Source: CAG-390 sp964384555
Lineage (GTDB): Bacteria; Bacillota; Clostridia; Oscillospirales; CAG-272
NCBI GenBank assembly: GCA_964384555.1
Contig: CAYLLA010000002.1
Coordinates: 1 to 64,000 of the forward strand
Direction: 5' to 3'
DNA: 64,000 nucleotides
This document shows, one piece after another, positions 8,273-15,419 of this stretch (positions within the stretch are counted from its first letter, which is position 1; the number at the start of each line of letters is the position of its first letter). Made by a program: the position numbers and the translations under genes. The notes under the pieces are model-generated. The model ran no database searches. It saw only the letters and a program-made list of their open reading frames with translations, and was not told where the DNA came from.

Positions 8273-9229
8273 TTGTATAGGATAGGCATTGACCTTGGCG
8301 GAACCAACATCGCCGTAGGACTTGTTGATGAAAATATGAATATCGTTGAAAAGCAGAGCACACCGACTCTTGCCGAGCGCGATCCGCTTTGCATAGTTGA
8401 CGATATGGCTGCGCTCTGCCGCAAGGTGGCAGAGGCTCACGGCATTTCAATTGGCGATGTGGAGTCGGTAGGCGTAGCCTCCCCCGGTATCGCCAACGAT
8501 CACAGCGGCCGTATAGAGTACGCAAACAATCTGCCGTTCAGACAGTTCCCGCTTGCAGCTCTCTTGGCGGAAAGGCTTGGGAATGTCTCGGTGCATCTTG
8601 CCAACGATGCCAATGCCGCCGCGTGGGGCGAGGCCGTTGCGGGCGCCGCAAAGGGAACGAGCGATTCTGTTATGATCACCCTCGGCACCGGAGTCGGTGG
8701 CGGTGTTATTATCGATAACAGGATACTTACAGGCTTTAATAATGCGGGCGGCGAGCTTGGTCACATCGTTATCGCCGCGGGCGGCAGACCCTGCTCTTGC
8801 GGTCGCCGTGGTTGTTGGGAGGCCTACAGCTCCGCCACAGCCATGATAAACATGACCCGCGAAAAGCTTGAGGAGTGCCAAAAGAGCGGACGGCACACTC
8901 TTATCGAGGATATGGTGCGCGAGCGCGGTAAAATTTCCGGCCGCACGGCATGCGATGCCATGCGCGCGGGTGACGAGGCGGCGGCAGAGGTCTTTCACGA
9001 GTATCTCCACTACCTTGCCTGCGGACTTGCCAACATCATAAATATATTCCAGCCTGAGATAATCTCGCTGGGCGGCGGCATCTCAAACGAGGGCAATTTC
9101 CTGCTTGAGCCGCTGATCCCGCTCGTGCGTGCCGAGCAGTACGGCGGCGGACTGGTCAGCGTGACCGATATACGCATCGCGCAGCTTGGCAATGATGCCG
9201 GCATCGTTGGTGCGGCAATGCTTAAATAA
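8273..9229 (+). CDS. glcK: ROK-family glucokinase
   Basis: ATP-dependent sugar kinase, 318 residues, expected to phosphorylate glucose at entry to glycolysis. It has the N-terminal phosphate loop IGIDLGGTNIAVG, an ITLGTGVGGG segment, the GELGHIV catalytic region, and the ROK zinc motif CSCGRRGCWEAYSS. The C-terminal half ends with LGGGISNEGNF. I place the start at a TTG codon at 8273: gggagga lies 5 nt upstream and the protein then begins exactly at the conserved YRIGIDLGG. Longer forms would begin upstream of the transcription start. Specificity for glucose over other hexoses is inferred from family resemblance. A hairpin without a T tract (acagagcgat / atcgctctgt, 9239-9280) follows. Confidence 0.9.
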   Translation: MYRIGIDLGGTNIAVGLVDENMNIVEKQSTPTLAERDPLCIVDDMAALCRKVAEAHGISIGDVESVGVASPGIANDHSGRIEYANNLPFRQFPLAALLAERLGNVSVHLANDANAAAWGEAVAGAAKGTSDSVMITLGTGVGGGVIIDNRILTGFNNAGGELGHIVIAAGGRPCSCGRRGCWEAYSSATAMINMTREKLEECQKSGRHTLIEDMVRERGKISGRTACDAMRAGDEAAAEVFHEYLHYLACGLANIINIFQPEIISLGGGISNEGNFLLEPLIPLVRAEQYGGGLVSVTDIRIAQLGNDAGIVGAAMLK

Positions 9230-9347
9230 TTAAAAATGACAGAGCGATGGGTGCGCACTTGGGCGGACCTATCGCTCTGTGCGGCTTTGGGGCCGAATGC
9301 TTGATATCAATATTCTGCCGCCGCGGGCGGCAAAAACGGAGTTACCC

Positions 9348-10781
9348 ATGAAAAACACAAACACAAACAAAAGCACTTATGTATTAACAAATGGAGTGAT
9401 CCTTGACGGCACTCGAAATATGGAGCCACAGCGAGGCAAGGCGATATTGGTGCGCGACGGTAAAATTGCCGAGATCATGCCGAGCGAGCGCGTGCCGAGC
9501 GGCGCGGAGAGGGTGGATCTTGGCGGCAAGTATATAATGCCGGGTCTTATCAACATGCATGTTCACCTGGCAGGCAGCGGCAAGCCGCAAAAAAAGCAAC
9601 GCGACAATGCTCGGCTGGTGGATATGATAATGAGCACTGCTCTGACTCGCTCCGTGGCCTACAAAATGGTTGGCGGCTTTGCGCTGACCGAGCTTGCAAG
9701 CGGAGTTACCACCATCCGCACGGTCGGCGGACTTGGTAGTTTTGATTCCCGCCTGCGCGATGATATTGCCGCAGGGCGCTGCCGCGGACCGCGTATTCTG
9801 GCCGCAAATGAGGGCATATCCGTCCCCGGCGGACACATGGCGGGTTCGGTCGCGGTAGCGGCACACAACAACGATGAGGCACTGGCACAGCTTGAGCGTG
9901 CACGCGCCCAGGGCGTTGACCTTGTAAAGCTGATGGTAACGGGCGGCGTTTTGGACGCCAAGGAAAAGGGGACTCCGGGCGAGTTGAAGATGCCGCGGGA
10001 GATGATACGTGCGGTGTGCGATGCGGCGCACAAAATGGGCTACAGTGTGGCGGCGCATGTTGAATCAACGGAGGGCGTGCGCGCGGCACTTGAGGGCGGC
10101 GTTGACTCTATCGAGCACGGAGCCAAGCCGGATGCCGAGATAATCTCGCTCTTTAAAGAGCGCGGCGCGTTTTTGTGCACAACGCTCTCTCCGGCGCTTC
10201 CTTACGCGCTGTTTGACAGGTCGATCTCAAACGCCTCCGAGGTCGAGCAGTTCAACGGTAATATGGTATTTGAGGGGATAATCGATTGCGCCCGCGCGGC
10301 ACTTGAAAATGATATCCCGCTGGTGCTTGGTAACGATGTTGGATGCCCCTGGATCACGCAATATGATTTTTGGCGCGAGCTTTATTACTTCCATAAATTC
10401 GTGGGAGCGGAAAACTCCTTTGCCCTTTATACCGCAACAGCACGCAGTGCCGAGCTTGCGGGTATTGGGAATATTACCGGCAGTATAGCCCCCGGGCTTG
10501 CGGCGGATATGATAGTTACTGCCGCCGACCCGCTGGCCGACCTTCGTGCGCTCCGCCATGTTGATATGGTGATAGCACGCGGGGAGATAATGGCCGACCC
10601 CAAATTTAAGCGCCGCAAAAATGTTGAGGCGGAGCTTGATAAGTTTCTTTGTTGCTCGCATCACACAAAATATAACACGACCCGCCCCGCGCAGACCATC
10701 GCCTGCGCGGGGCGGGTTTTAGTGTTTGTATCTACGAATTTGCGGCGGCCATCTGGCGGTGCTTCATTTGGCGCCAACTGA
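9348..10781 (+). CDS. Metal-dependent amidohydrolase (imidazolonepropionase/prolidase-like)
   Basis: Cytoplasmic TIM-barrel amidohydrolase, 477 residues. The metal ligands are visible in order: HVH after MPGLINM, the Lys of VDLVKLMVTGG (probable carbamylated ligand), the His of VAAHVES, the His of SIEHG and the Asp of GNDVG. The small beta-sandwich domain is split between the N- and C-termini. Relatives hydrolyse imides, Xaa-Pro dipeptides or other cyclic amides; the substrate is not predictable. The start is set by ggag 6 nt before 9348. Oddity: a perfect 15-bp terminator hairpin (10680-10720) lies inside the last 35 codons, and the frame ends inside the convergent pnuC gene. The natural end may be nearer 10640, where TGATAA occurs in another frame. 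Confidence 0.82.
   Translation: MKNTNTNKSTYVLTNGVILDGTRNMEPQRGKAILVRDGKIAEIMPSERVPSGAERVDLGGKYIMPGLINMHVHLAGSGKPQKKQRDNARLVDMIMSTALTRSVAYKMVGGFALTELASGVTTIRTVGGLGSFDSRLRDDIAAGRCRGPRILAANEGISVPGGHMAGSVAVAAHNNDEALAQLERARAQGVDLVKLMVTGGVLDAKEKGTPGELKMPREMIRAVCDAAHKMGYSVAAHVESTEGVRAALEGGVDSIEHGAKPDAEIISLFKERGAFLCTTLSPALPYALFDRSISNASEVEQFNGNMVFEGIIDCARAALENDIPLVLGNDVGCPWITQYDFWRELYYFHKFVGAENSFALYTATARSAELAGIGNITGSIAPGLAADMIVTAADPLADLRALRHVDMVIARGEIMADPKFKRRKNVEAELDKFLCCSHHTKYNTTRPAQTIACAGRVLVFVSTNLRRPSGGASFGAN
10680..10720 (+). terminator. Terminator hairpin inside the annotated 3' end
   Basis: The 15-bp perfect stem acccgccccgcgcag / ctgcgcggggcgggt is followed by tttt on the plus strand. It probably serves the amidohydrolase and, in the reverse direction, the convergent pnuC gene. 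Confidence 0.75.
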
Positions 10782-11460
10782 TATATGCGTAGATATCGTT
10801 AAACAAAAACGCCGTAAAGCAGACAGTTACCGATATATAGGTGCTGTCCTTGACAGATGCAAGTGACCACAGGATGATAAGTATCACATCGTTGGCCGCA
10901 TAGGCGAGCGAAAACAGCTCACTGCGCCTGAATGTAAGGTACGCGGCAAGAAAGCTCGTGGTAACGGATATCGTACTCGGCAGCATATTGGCCGTGCCGA
11001 GCGCATCCAGGATAAAATAAAAGCCAAGCGTTACCGCCGCGGTAAGAGCGAACATCAGGGGGATCTCGCGGCGACCGAGGTGACCCACCTTTACCTCCGA
11101 GCGGCGACCGTTAAACGGATTTTTAAGCCATGATATAAGCGACAGGACCGCCATTGGGGCTGTCATGCCGAGGTAGGTGATCATCTCGCCGTAATAGGAA
11201 AAGCCAAGGGATATTATGCCGTAAAGCACGCTGAAAAATATCATAAAAAGCTGCCCCAGCGGGTTGCCCTTGGCGGTAAGCATCAAGGAGCTGACACCGA
11301 TGAGCGAGGCGGCGAGCGTTATAAAATTGCGGCGGTCGAATATCAAAAAGGATGATATTATCAGCAAGCAGGAGACTGAAAACAGTACCGCATCAAATCT
11401 CATGCGTGATCTTGGCGACGGTGCGTGGGCGGCGGGGGAGCTTTGTTTGCTTTTTTTCAT
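10732..11460 (-). CDS. PnuC-family vitamin transporter
   Basis: Membrane protein of 242 residues with about seven hydrophobic spans. The C-terminal part carries the PnuC signature layout: YLTFRRSELFSLAYAANDVI followed by ILWSLASV, and a final NDIYAYISWRQM. PnuC proteins facilitate diffusion of nicotinamide riboside, with metabolic trapping by a kinase; close relatives take thiamine or riboflavin, so the substrate is open. The start at 11460 is chosen because aaaggagatc lies upstream; a longer form would add 13 codons without a better site. The gene has its own consensus promoter and a leader of about 200 nt with an internal terminator, which suggests control by attenuation. Confidence 0.82.
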   Translation of the reverse strand: MKKSKQSSPAAHAPSPRSRMRFDAVLFSVSCLLIISSFLIFDRRNFITLAASLIGVSSLMLTAKGNPLGQLFMIFFSVLYGIISLGFSYYGEMITYLGMTAPMAVLSLISWLKNPFNGRRSEVKVGHLGRREIPLMFALTAAVTLGFYFILDALGTANMLPSTISVTTSFLAAYLTFRRSELFSLAYAANDVILIILWSLASVKDSTYISVTVCFTAFLFNDIYAYISWRQMKHRQMAAANS

Positions 11461-11661
11461 TTTAATTTGATCTCCTTTCGTTTTGGAGCGCCGAGGCACT
11501 CCCGGGGCAGAAAAAACAGCACCCGCCGCACATCTTCTATGACCTAACGATGTGCGGCGGATGCTTATTGCATCTCTACCCGGTGGCAGATATTATTTTT
11601 CTTTTGTGGCATGGCGGCGTTCTTTGCAAAAGATATTGTAAGACCCTCGCCACTGCCGAAC
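11461..11661 (-). ncRNA. Structured pnuC leader, riboswitch candidate
   Basis: This is the transcript from the pnuC promoter to its ATG, about 200 nt. It holds potential pairing near its 5' end (ggcagtggcg with cgccgccatgcc or with ctgccacc). A GATGC-AATAA-GCATC hairpin follows, whose 3' arm overlaps the 5' arm of the downstream terminator. I could not match it to the TPP, FMN, preQ1, THF or NAD riboswitch consensus. Class unknown. Confidence 0.4.
11511..11564 (-). terminator. Attenuator terminator in the pnuC leader
   Basis: On the minus strand gcatccgccgcacatc pairs with gatgtgcggcgggtgc (one G-U) across a 14-nt loop and is followed by tgttttttc. It lies between promoter and start codon, so it must be read through for pnuC to be expressed. 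Confidence 0.85.
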
Positions 11662-11667
11662 GGAAAG

Positions 11668-11696
11668 ATTATATCATATCCCGCCGCCGCTGTCAA
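11668..11696 (-). promoter_or_regulatory. Consensus promoter for pnuC
   Basis: On the minus strand TTGACA, 17 bp, TATAAT, a perfect match. It is divergent from the promoter of the two-component operon; the two -35 boxes are 11 bp apart. Confidence 0.88.
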
Positions 11697-11707
11697 CCCC
11701 GCGCGGC

Positions 11708-11736
11708 TTGAATTTTTCATCACCGGGTGATATAAT
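11708..11736 (+). promoter_or_regulatory. Promoter of the two-component/VTC operon
   Basis: TTGAAT, 17 bp, TATAAT. Transcription would start near 11743, giving a 120-nt leader. No terminator or clear operator is seen in that leader. Confidence 0.7.
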
Positions 11737-11862
11737 TTTATTGAACCGATCCTGCAGTGACCCGTGCGAGCACTTTTTTAGCTGGATTTAAGGTTCGTGG
11801 TGTATTATTTATCCTGACGATACTCGTCGGCTTTGGGATCGATCGGGTGAGGAGGAAAGACT

Positions 11863-12561
11863 ATGAAGCTTTTACTTGCCGAGGATGAGCGTGCGCTCTC
11901 CGATGCATTGGTGGTAATACTTAAGCACAACGGCTACAGCGTAGATGCCGTTTGCAATGGTGAGGAGGCACTTGAGTATCTCGCCTGCGGAGAGTATGAC
12001 GGCGTGATACTTGATATAATGATGCCGCGCGTGGACGGTATTGAGGTCCTGCGCAGGATACGCGCGGCGGGAAATGCCGTCCCTGTTTTGATGCTTACCG
12101 CCAAGAGCGATATCGATGACAGGGTAAAGGGACTTGACTGCGGCGCGGATGATTACCTTACAAAGCCCTTTGCGACCCGCGAGCTGTTGGCGCGACTGCG
12201 TGCCATCACTCGCCGCAGTGGCGGGCGAGCCGCAAACATCCTAAAGGTTGGGGACCTTACCCTTGATTGCTCGCAATTTGCGCTTTGCTGTGCGGGCGGC
12301 AAGCTTGCGCTGACCGCAAAGGAGTTTGGCATTATGGAGCTGCTAATGCGCTCGCCCGGGCGCGTTATCTCGGCGGAGCGGATAATGGACAGCATTTGGG
12401 GCAGTGACAGCGATGCCGAGATCAGCGTGGTGTGGACGTATCTTTCCTACCTGCGCAAAAAGCTAAAGCTTTTGGGGTCGCGTGCAAGCATCCGCGTGGT
12501 GCGAAATATCGGATATACGCTGGACTGCGGCACTGATGGCGGGGAGGCCGAAAATGTGTAG
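11863..12561 (+). CDS. OmpR-family response regulator
   Basis: DNA-binding response regulator, 232 residues. The receiver domain (1-115) has the acidic pocket DE near residue 8, the phospho-acceptor Asp in GVILDIMMPR (about residue 51) and the Lys of DYLTKPF. The C-terminal winged helix (about 125-225) contains LTAKEFGIMELLMRSPG and the wing RVVRNIGYTLD. Ribosome site ggaggaaa. It overlaps the kinase gene by 8 nt. The likely target is its own operon, given the divergent arrangement and the downstream membrane genes; this is inference. Confidence 0.93.
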   Translation: MKLLLAEDERALSDALVVILKHNGYSVDAVCNGEEALEYLACGEYDGVILDIMMPRVDGIEVLRRIRAAGNAVPVLMLTAKSDIDDRVKGLDCGADDYLTKPFATRELLARLRAITRRSGGRAANILKVGDLTLDCSQFALCCAGGKLALTAKEFGIMELLMRSPGRVISAERIMDSIWGSDSDAEISVVWTYLSYLRKKLKLLGSRASIRVVRNIGYTLDCGTDGGEAENV

Positions 12562-13897
12562 GCGCAGATCGGGCGGCCGCCGCCGCGAGGCCGAGCCGCG
12601 CCAGCTCAGGCGCTTGCGCATAAAATTTATAATTGCGGCCATGTCAGCCGCCGCCATCGTGCTTGGCTCGGTAATAGGCTTTATAAACGTTCAAAACTAC
12701 CTGCGCGTGGGGCGGGAGGCCGACCAAATGATAAGCTTTTTGGGGGCTAACGGCGGCAGATTCCCTGCAAAGCATACCGACGAGCCGCGGACGGAGCCAC
12801 CCGAAAAGGATCACGGTATACATGAAAGCTCCGCCGGCGAGTGGCAAGGACATGACGGGGATATTCCGCGAGATATGTCCCCGGAGCTTCCCTTTGAAAC
12901 AAGATTTTTTACCGTAACGCTGTCGGCGGCGGGGAATGTGACAAATATCGATACTGATAAGATCGCCGCCGTTGATGCCGATGAGGCAGGCCGCGCGGCC
13001 GTGCTTTTGGCGGCTGACGGTCGGCGCGGCGGCTATTGGGGCGATTATCGCTGTGGCGCATACGATACCGCGGACGGCGGTGTGATGTATATCTTCCTTG
13101 ATTGCGGACGCGGCCTTGAGACCTTTCGTGTTTTCCTGCTCAGCAGTATCATCATAAGCTTGTCGGGTCTTTTGGTGGTCTTTTTCCTGCTCGTTATCTT
13201 CTCGGGCATGGTCATGTGCCCGTTTGCCGAGGTCTACCAAAAGCAACGCCGCTTTGTTACCGATGCCAACCATGAGCTAAAGACCCCGCTTACCATCATC
13301 GGCGCGGCGTGCGAGATCCTTGAGTACAGCAACGAGGAGGAGCGCGGCGAGTGGATAGCAAGGATCGGTGAGCAGGTTGGCAGGCTCTCGGAGCTGACAA
13401 ACAAGCTGGTGTTCCTGTCAAAAATGGACGAGGGCGGCGGAGGCACGGTAATGACGGATTTCTCGCTCACCGAGATAGCGTCCGAGGCGGCGCGGCAATA
13501 TTCCGCTCCCGCCGCGGCGAGGGGGCTGACGCTTTGCTGTGAGATAGAGAAAAATCTTACCTACTGCGGCGATATCGAGCTTATCCGGGAGCTGTTTTCT
13601 ATCCTGCTTGACAATGCCGTAAAATACTCGCCCCCCGGCGGGCAGATAACGCTATCTGTGGCGGCAAGCGGCAAGGGGCGGCGCATTATCATAAAAAATC
13701 CCGCGGCGGAGCTTCCGCGTGGCGATCTTTCAATGCTGTTTGAGCGTTTTTACCGTCCTGATTCCTCCCGCAACAGCGCGTGCGGCGGGCATGGGATAGG
13801 CCTATCCGTGGCGCGGTCGATAGTTGAGATACATCGCGGCAGGATAACCGCCTCCTCACCGGACGGCGAGTGGGCGATCTTTACCGTCTCGCTGTGA
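12554..13897 (+). CDS. Sensor histidine kinase
   Basis: Membrane kinase of 447 residues paired with the preceding regulator. TM1 is at about residues 24-46 and TM2 at about 193-221. They enclose an extracellular sensor region of about 145 residues with no recognised domain. No clear HAMP domain is seen. The HisKA motif RRFVTDANHELKTPLTII places the phosphorylated His at 240. The ATPase domain follows, with the N box LLDNAVKYSPPGG and the G boxes ending GHGIGLSVA. The start at 12554 lies inside the regulator's last codons, with ggggagg 6 nt upstream. The cytoplasmic N-terminus is strongly basic (MCRRRSGGRRR). Ligand unknown. Confidence 0.92.
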   Translation: MCRRRSGGRRREAEPRQLRRLRIKFIIAAMSAAAIVLGSVIGFINVQNYLRVGREADQMISFLGANGGRFPAKHTDEPRTEPPEKDHGIHESSAGEWQGHDGDIPRDMSPELPFETRFFTVTLSAAGNVTNIDTDKIAAVDADEAGRAAVLLAADGRRGGYWGDYRCGAYDTADGGVMYIFLDCGRGLETFRVFLLSSIIISLSGLLVVFFLLVIFSGMVMCPFAEVYQKQRRFVTDANHELKTPLTIIGAACEILEYSNEEERGEWIARIGEQVGRLSELTNKLVFLSKMDEGGGGTVMTDFSLTEIASEAARQYSAPAAARGLTLCCEIEKNLTYCGDIELIRELFSILLDNAVKYSPPGGQITLSVAASGKGRRIIIKNPAAELPRGDLSMLFERFYRPDSSRNSACGGHGIGLSVARSIVEIHRGRITASSPDGEWAIFTVSL

Positions 13898-13957
13898 GCG
13901 ATATGCGGCGCGACGGAGTGGGTAGACAACAAAAAACTGTGTTATAGGAGGCAAGTG

Positions 13958-14698
13958 GTGGATATTCAAAACCGCTTTGAGCGATACGAGCTTAAGTATC
14001 TCATGGACTGCGGGCAATACGATGCCGTTCGGCGGGCAATGGATGGTCGCACAGTGGGCGACGAATACGGCAGGAGCACTGTGTGCAATATATATTACGA
14101 CACGCCGGATATGCTCCTCATTCGCCGCTCGCTTGAAAAGCCGATATATAAAGAAAAGCTCCGCCTGCGGAGCTACGGCGCGGCGAGGGATGACAGTCGT
14201 GTGTTCTTGGAGCTTAAAAAGAAATATAAGTCTGTTGTGTATAAACGGCGCGCGGCAATGCGCCTTTGCGAGGCTGAGGAGTTTTTTGTCGATCCCGCGG
14301 CGGATACACAGATAAAGCGCGAGCTGGCGTATTTTATAGCAAAAATGTCGCCGCTTGCTCCCGCTATGCTCATCTCCTGTGAGAGGGAGGCCTACTTCGG
14401 CGCGGATGACAGGGATCTGCGCATAACCTTTGACCGCAATATCCTTTGGCGGGACAGCGAGGTGGATCTGCGCTTGGGCGCGGGCGGCAGGGCAGTGCTG
14501 GCGGGGGATGCGGTGCTGATGGAGGTCAAAGTCGCGGGGGCGATCCCCTTGTGGCTTTCGGGTGCGCTGGCCGATGCGCGGATATATCCCACGTCCTTTT
14601 CAAAATACGGCCGCGCATACTGCATGCGCATGGCAGAGCAACGCGGTGCGAGTGCGAGTGCGTACATGAATTTCGCGGCGCGTTCTCGGATCGGCTAA
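13958..14698 (+). CDS. VTC-domain protein (polyphosphate polymerase-like)
   Basis: A soluble tunnel-fold protein of about 246 residues. It matches the VTC/CYTH layout: RFERYELKYLMD at the N-terminus, then CNIYYDTPDM, KEKLRLRSYG, FLELKKKYKSVVYKRR, and near the end VLMEVKV and SFSKYGRAY. The eukaryotic VTC4 domain makes polyphosphate from ATP at a membrane. The basic and acidic residues expected to line the tunnel (KLRLR, ELKKK, ExK) are present. Two GTG codons (13955, 13958) could start it; the second has the better spacing (6 nt) from aggagg. Bacterial VTC proteins commonly sit beside DUF4956 genes, as here. Whether this one makes polyphosphate is untested. Confidence 0.82.
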   Translation: MDIQNRFERYELKYLMDCGQYDAVRRAMDGRTVGDEYGRSTVCNIYYDTPDMLLIRRSLEKPIYKEKLRLRSYGAARDDSRVFLELKKKYKSVVYKRRAAMRLCEAEEFFVDPAADTQIKRELAYFIAKMSPLAPAMLISCEREAYFGADDRDLRITFDRNILWRDSEVDLRLGAGGRAVLAGDAVLMEVKVAGAIPLWLSGALADARIYPTSFSKYGRAYCMRMAEQRGASASAYMNFAARSRIG

Positions 14699-14732
14699 AG
14701 AAAAATAAAAACAAGATCAAGGAGCATATGTA

Positions 14733-15419
14733 ATGAATAATTTATTTGACAGCATATTGATGGGAGCGGGCCAGTCTACCATTGCCGTTTCCGACTTTAT
14801 TTGGTGCATTGCCGCCGCGTTGGCGGCGGGCTTGATGTACGCCGCGGCGTACTCTGTAAAAAATCGAGCGGGCAGGAGCTTTCGCACTGCGCTGATACTG
14901 CTCCCCGCGGTGGTGGCGGTAGTTATCATGATGGTAAACGGCAATATCGGCATCGGCGTTGCAACGGCGGGAGCGTTTTCGCTTGTGCGCTTCCGCTCGG
15001 CGCAGGGAAATGCCAAGGAGATAAGCCTTATATTTATGTCTATGTGCTCCGGGCTGATAGCTGGGGTGGGGTATCTTGCATATTCCGTCCTTTTTACCGC
15101 AATAATGTGTTTGGGAGTCATCACCTGCAATCTTGTCTCTGCCGCGGGACGGCGGCGGGATCTTTCCCGCACGCTTAAGCTCACGGTACCGGAGGATCTT
15201 GACTACACAGGCGCGTTTGATGATATCTTTGCCGACTTTACTACCGCCTGTGAGCCGTGCAGTGTTAAGACCTCAAATATGGGCAGTCTTTTCAAGCTGA
15301 CCTATCGTGTAGTACTTAAAAAGGAAAGATCCGAAAAGGATTTTATTGACAGCTTGCGGGTGCGCAATGGGAATCTTGAGATATCCCTTTTGAAAACGGA
15401 GGAGAACGATGAGCTGTAA
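14733..15419 (+). CDS. DUF4956 membrane protein
   Basis: A 228-residue protein with four hydrophobic spans in the first 140 residues (about 20-40, 50-68, 75-92 and 108-132). A cytoplasmic domain of about 85 residues with an ACT-like look follows (LKLTVPEDLDY through RNGNLEISLLK). The sequence VATAGAFSLVRFRSAQGNAKEI between spans is the conserved core of DUF4956. It probably partners the VTC-domain protein at the membrane, perhaps as an anchor or export path; function is not established. Ribosome site aaggag. The last 11 nt overlap the next gene. Confidence 0.82.
   Translation: MNNLFDSILMGAGQSTIAVSDFIWCIAAALAAGLMYAAAYSVKNRAGRSFRTALILLPAVVAVVIMMVNGNIGIGVATAGAFSLVRFRSAQGNAKEISLIFMSMCSGLIAGVGYLAYSVLFTAIMCLGVITCNLVSAAGRRRDLSRTLKLTVPEDLDYTGAFDDIFADFTTACEPCSVKTSNMGSLFKLTYRVVLKKERSEKDFIDSLRVRNGNLEISLLKTEENDEL

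Noticed and set aside
11461..11661. Known riboswitch (TPP, THF or NAD) before pnuC
   Set aside because: A ggtagagatgc...gcatccgcc stretch looked THF-like, but the other conserved blocks are absent; TPP and FMN cores are also missing.
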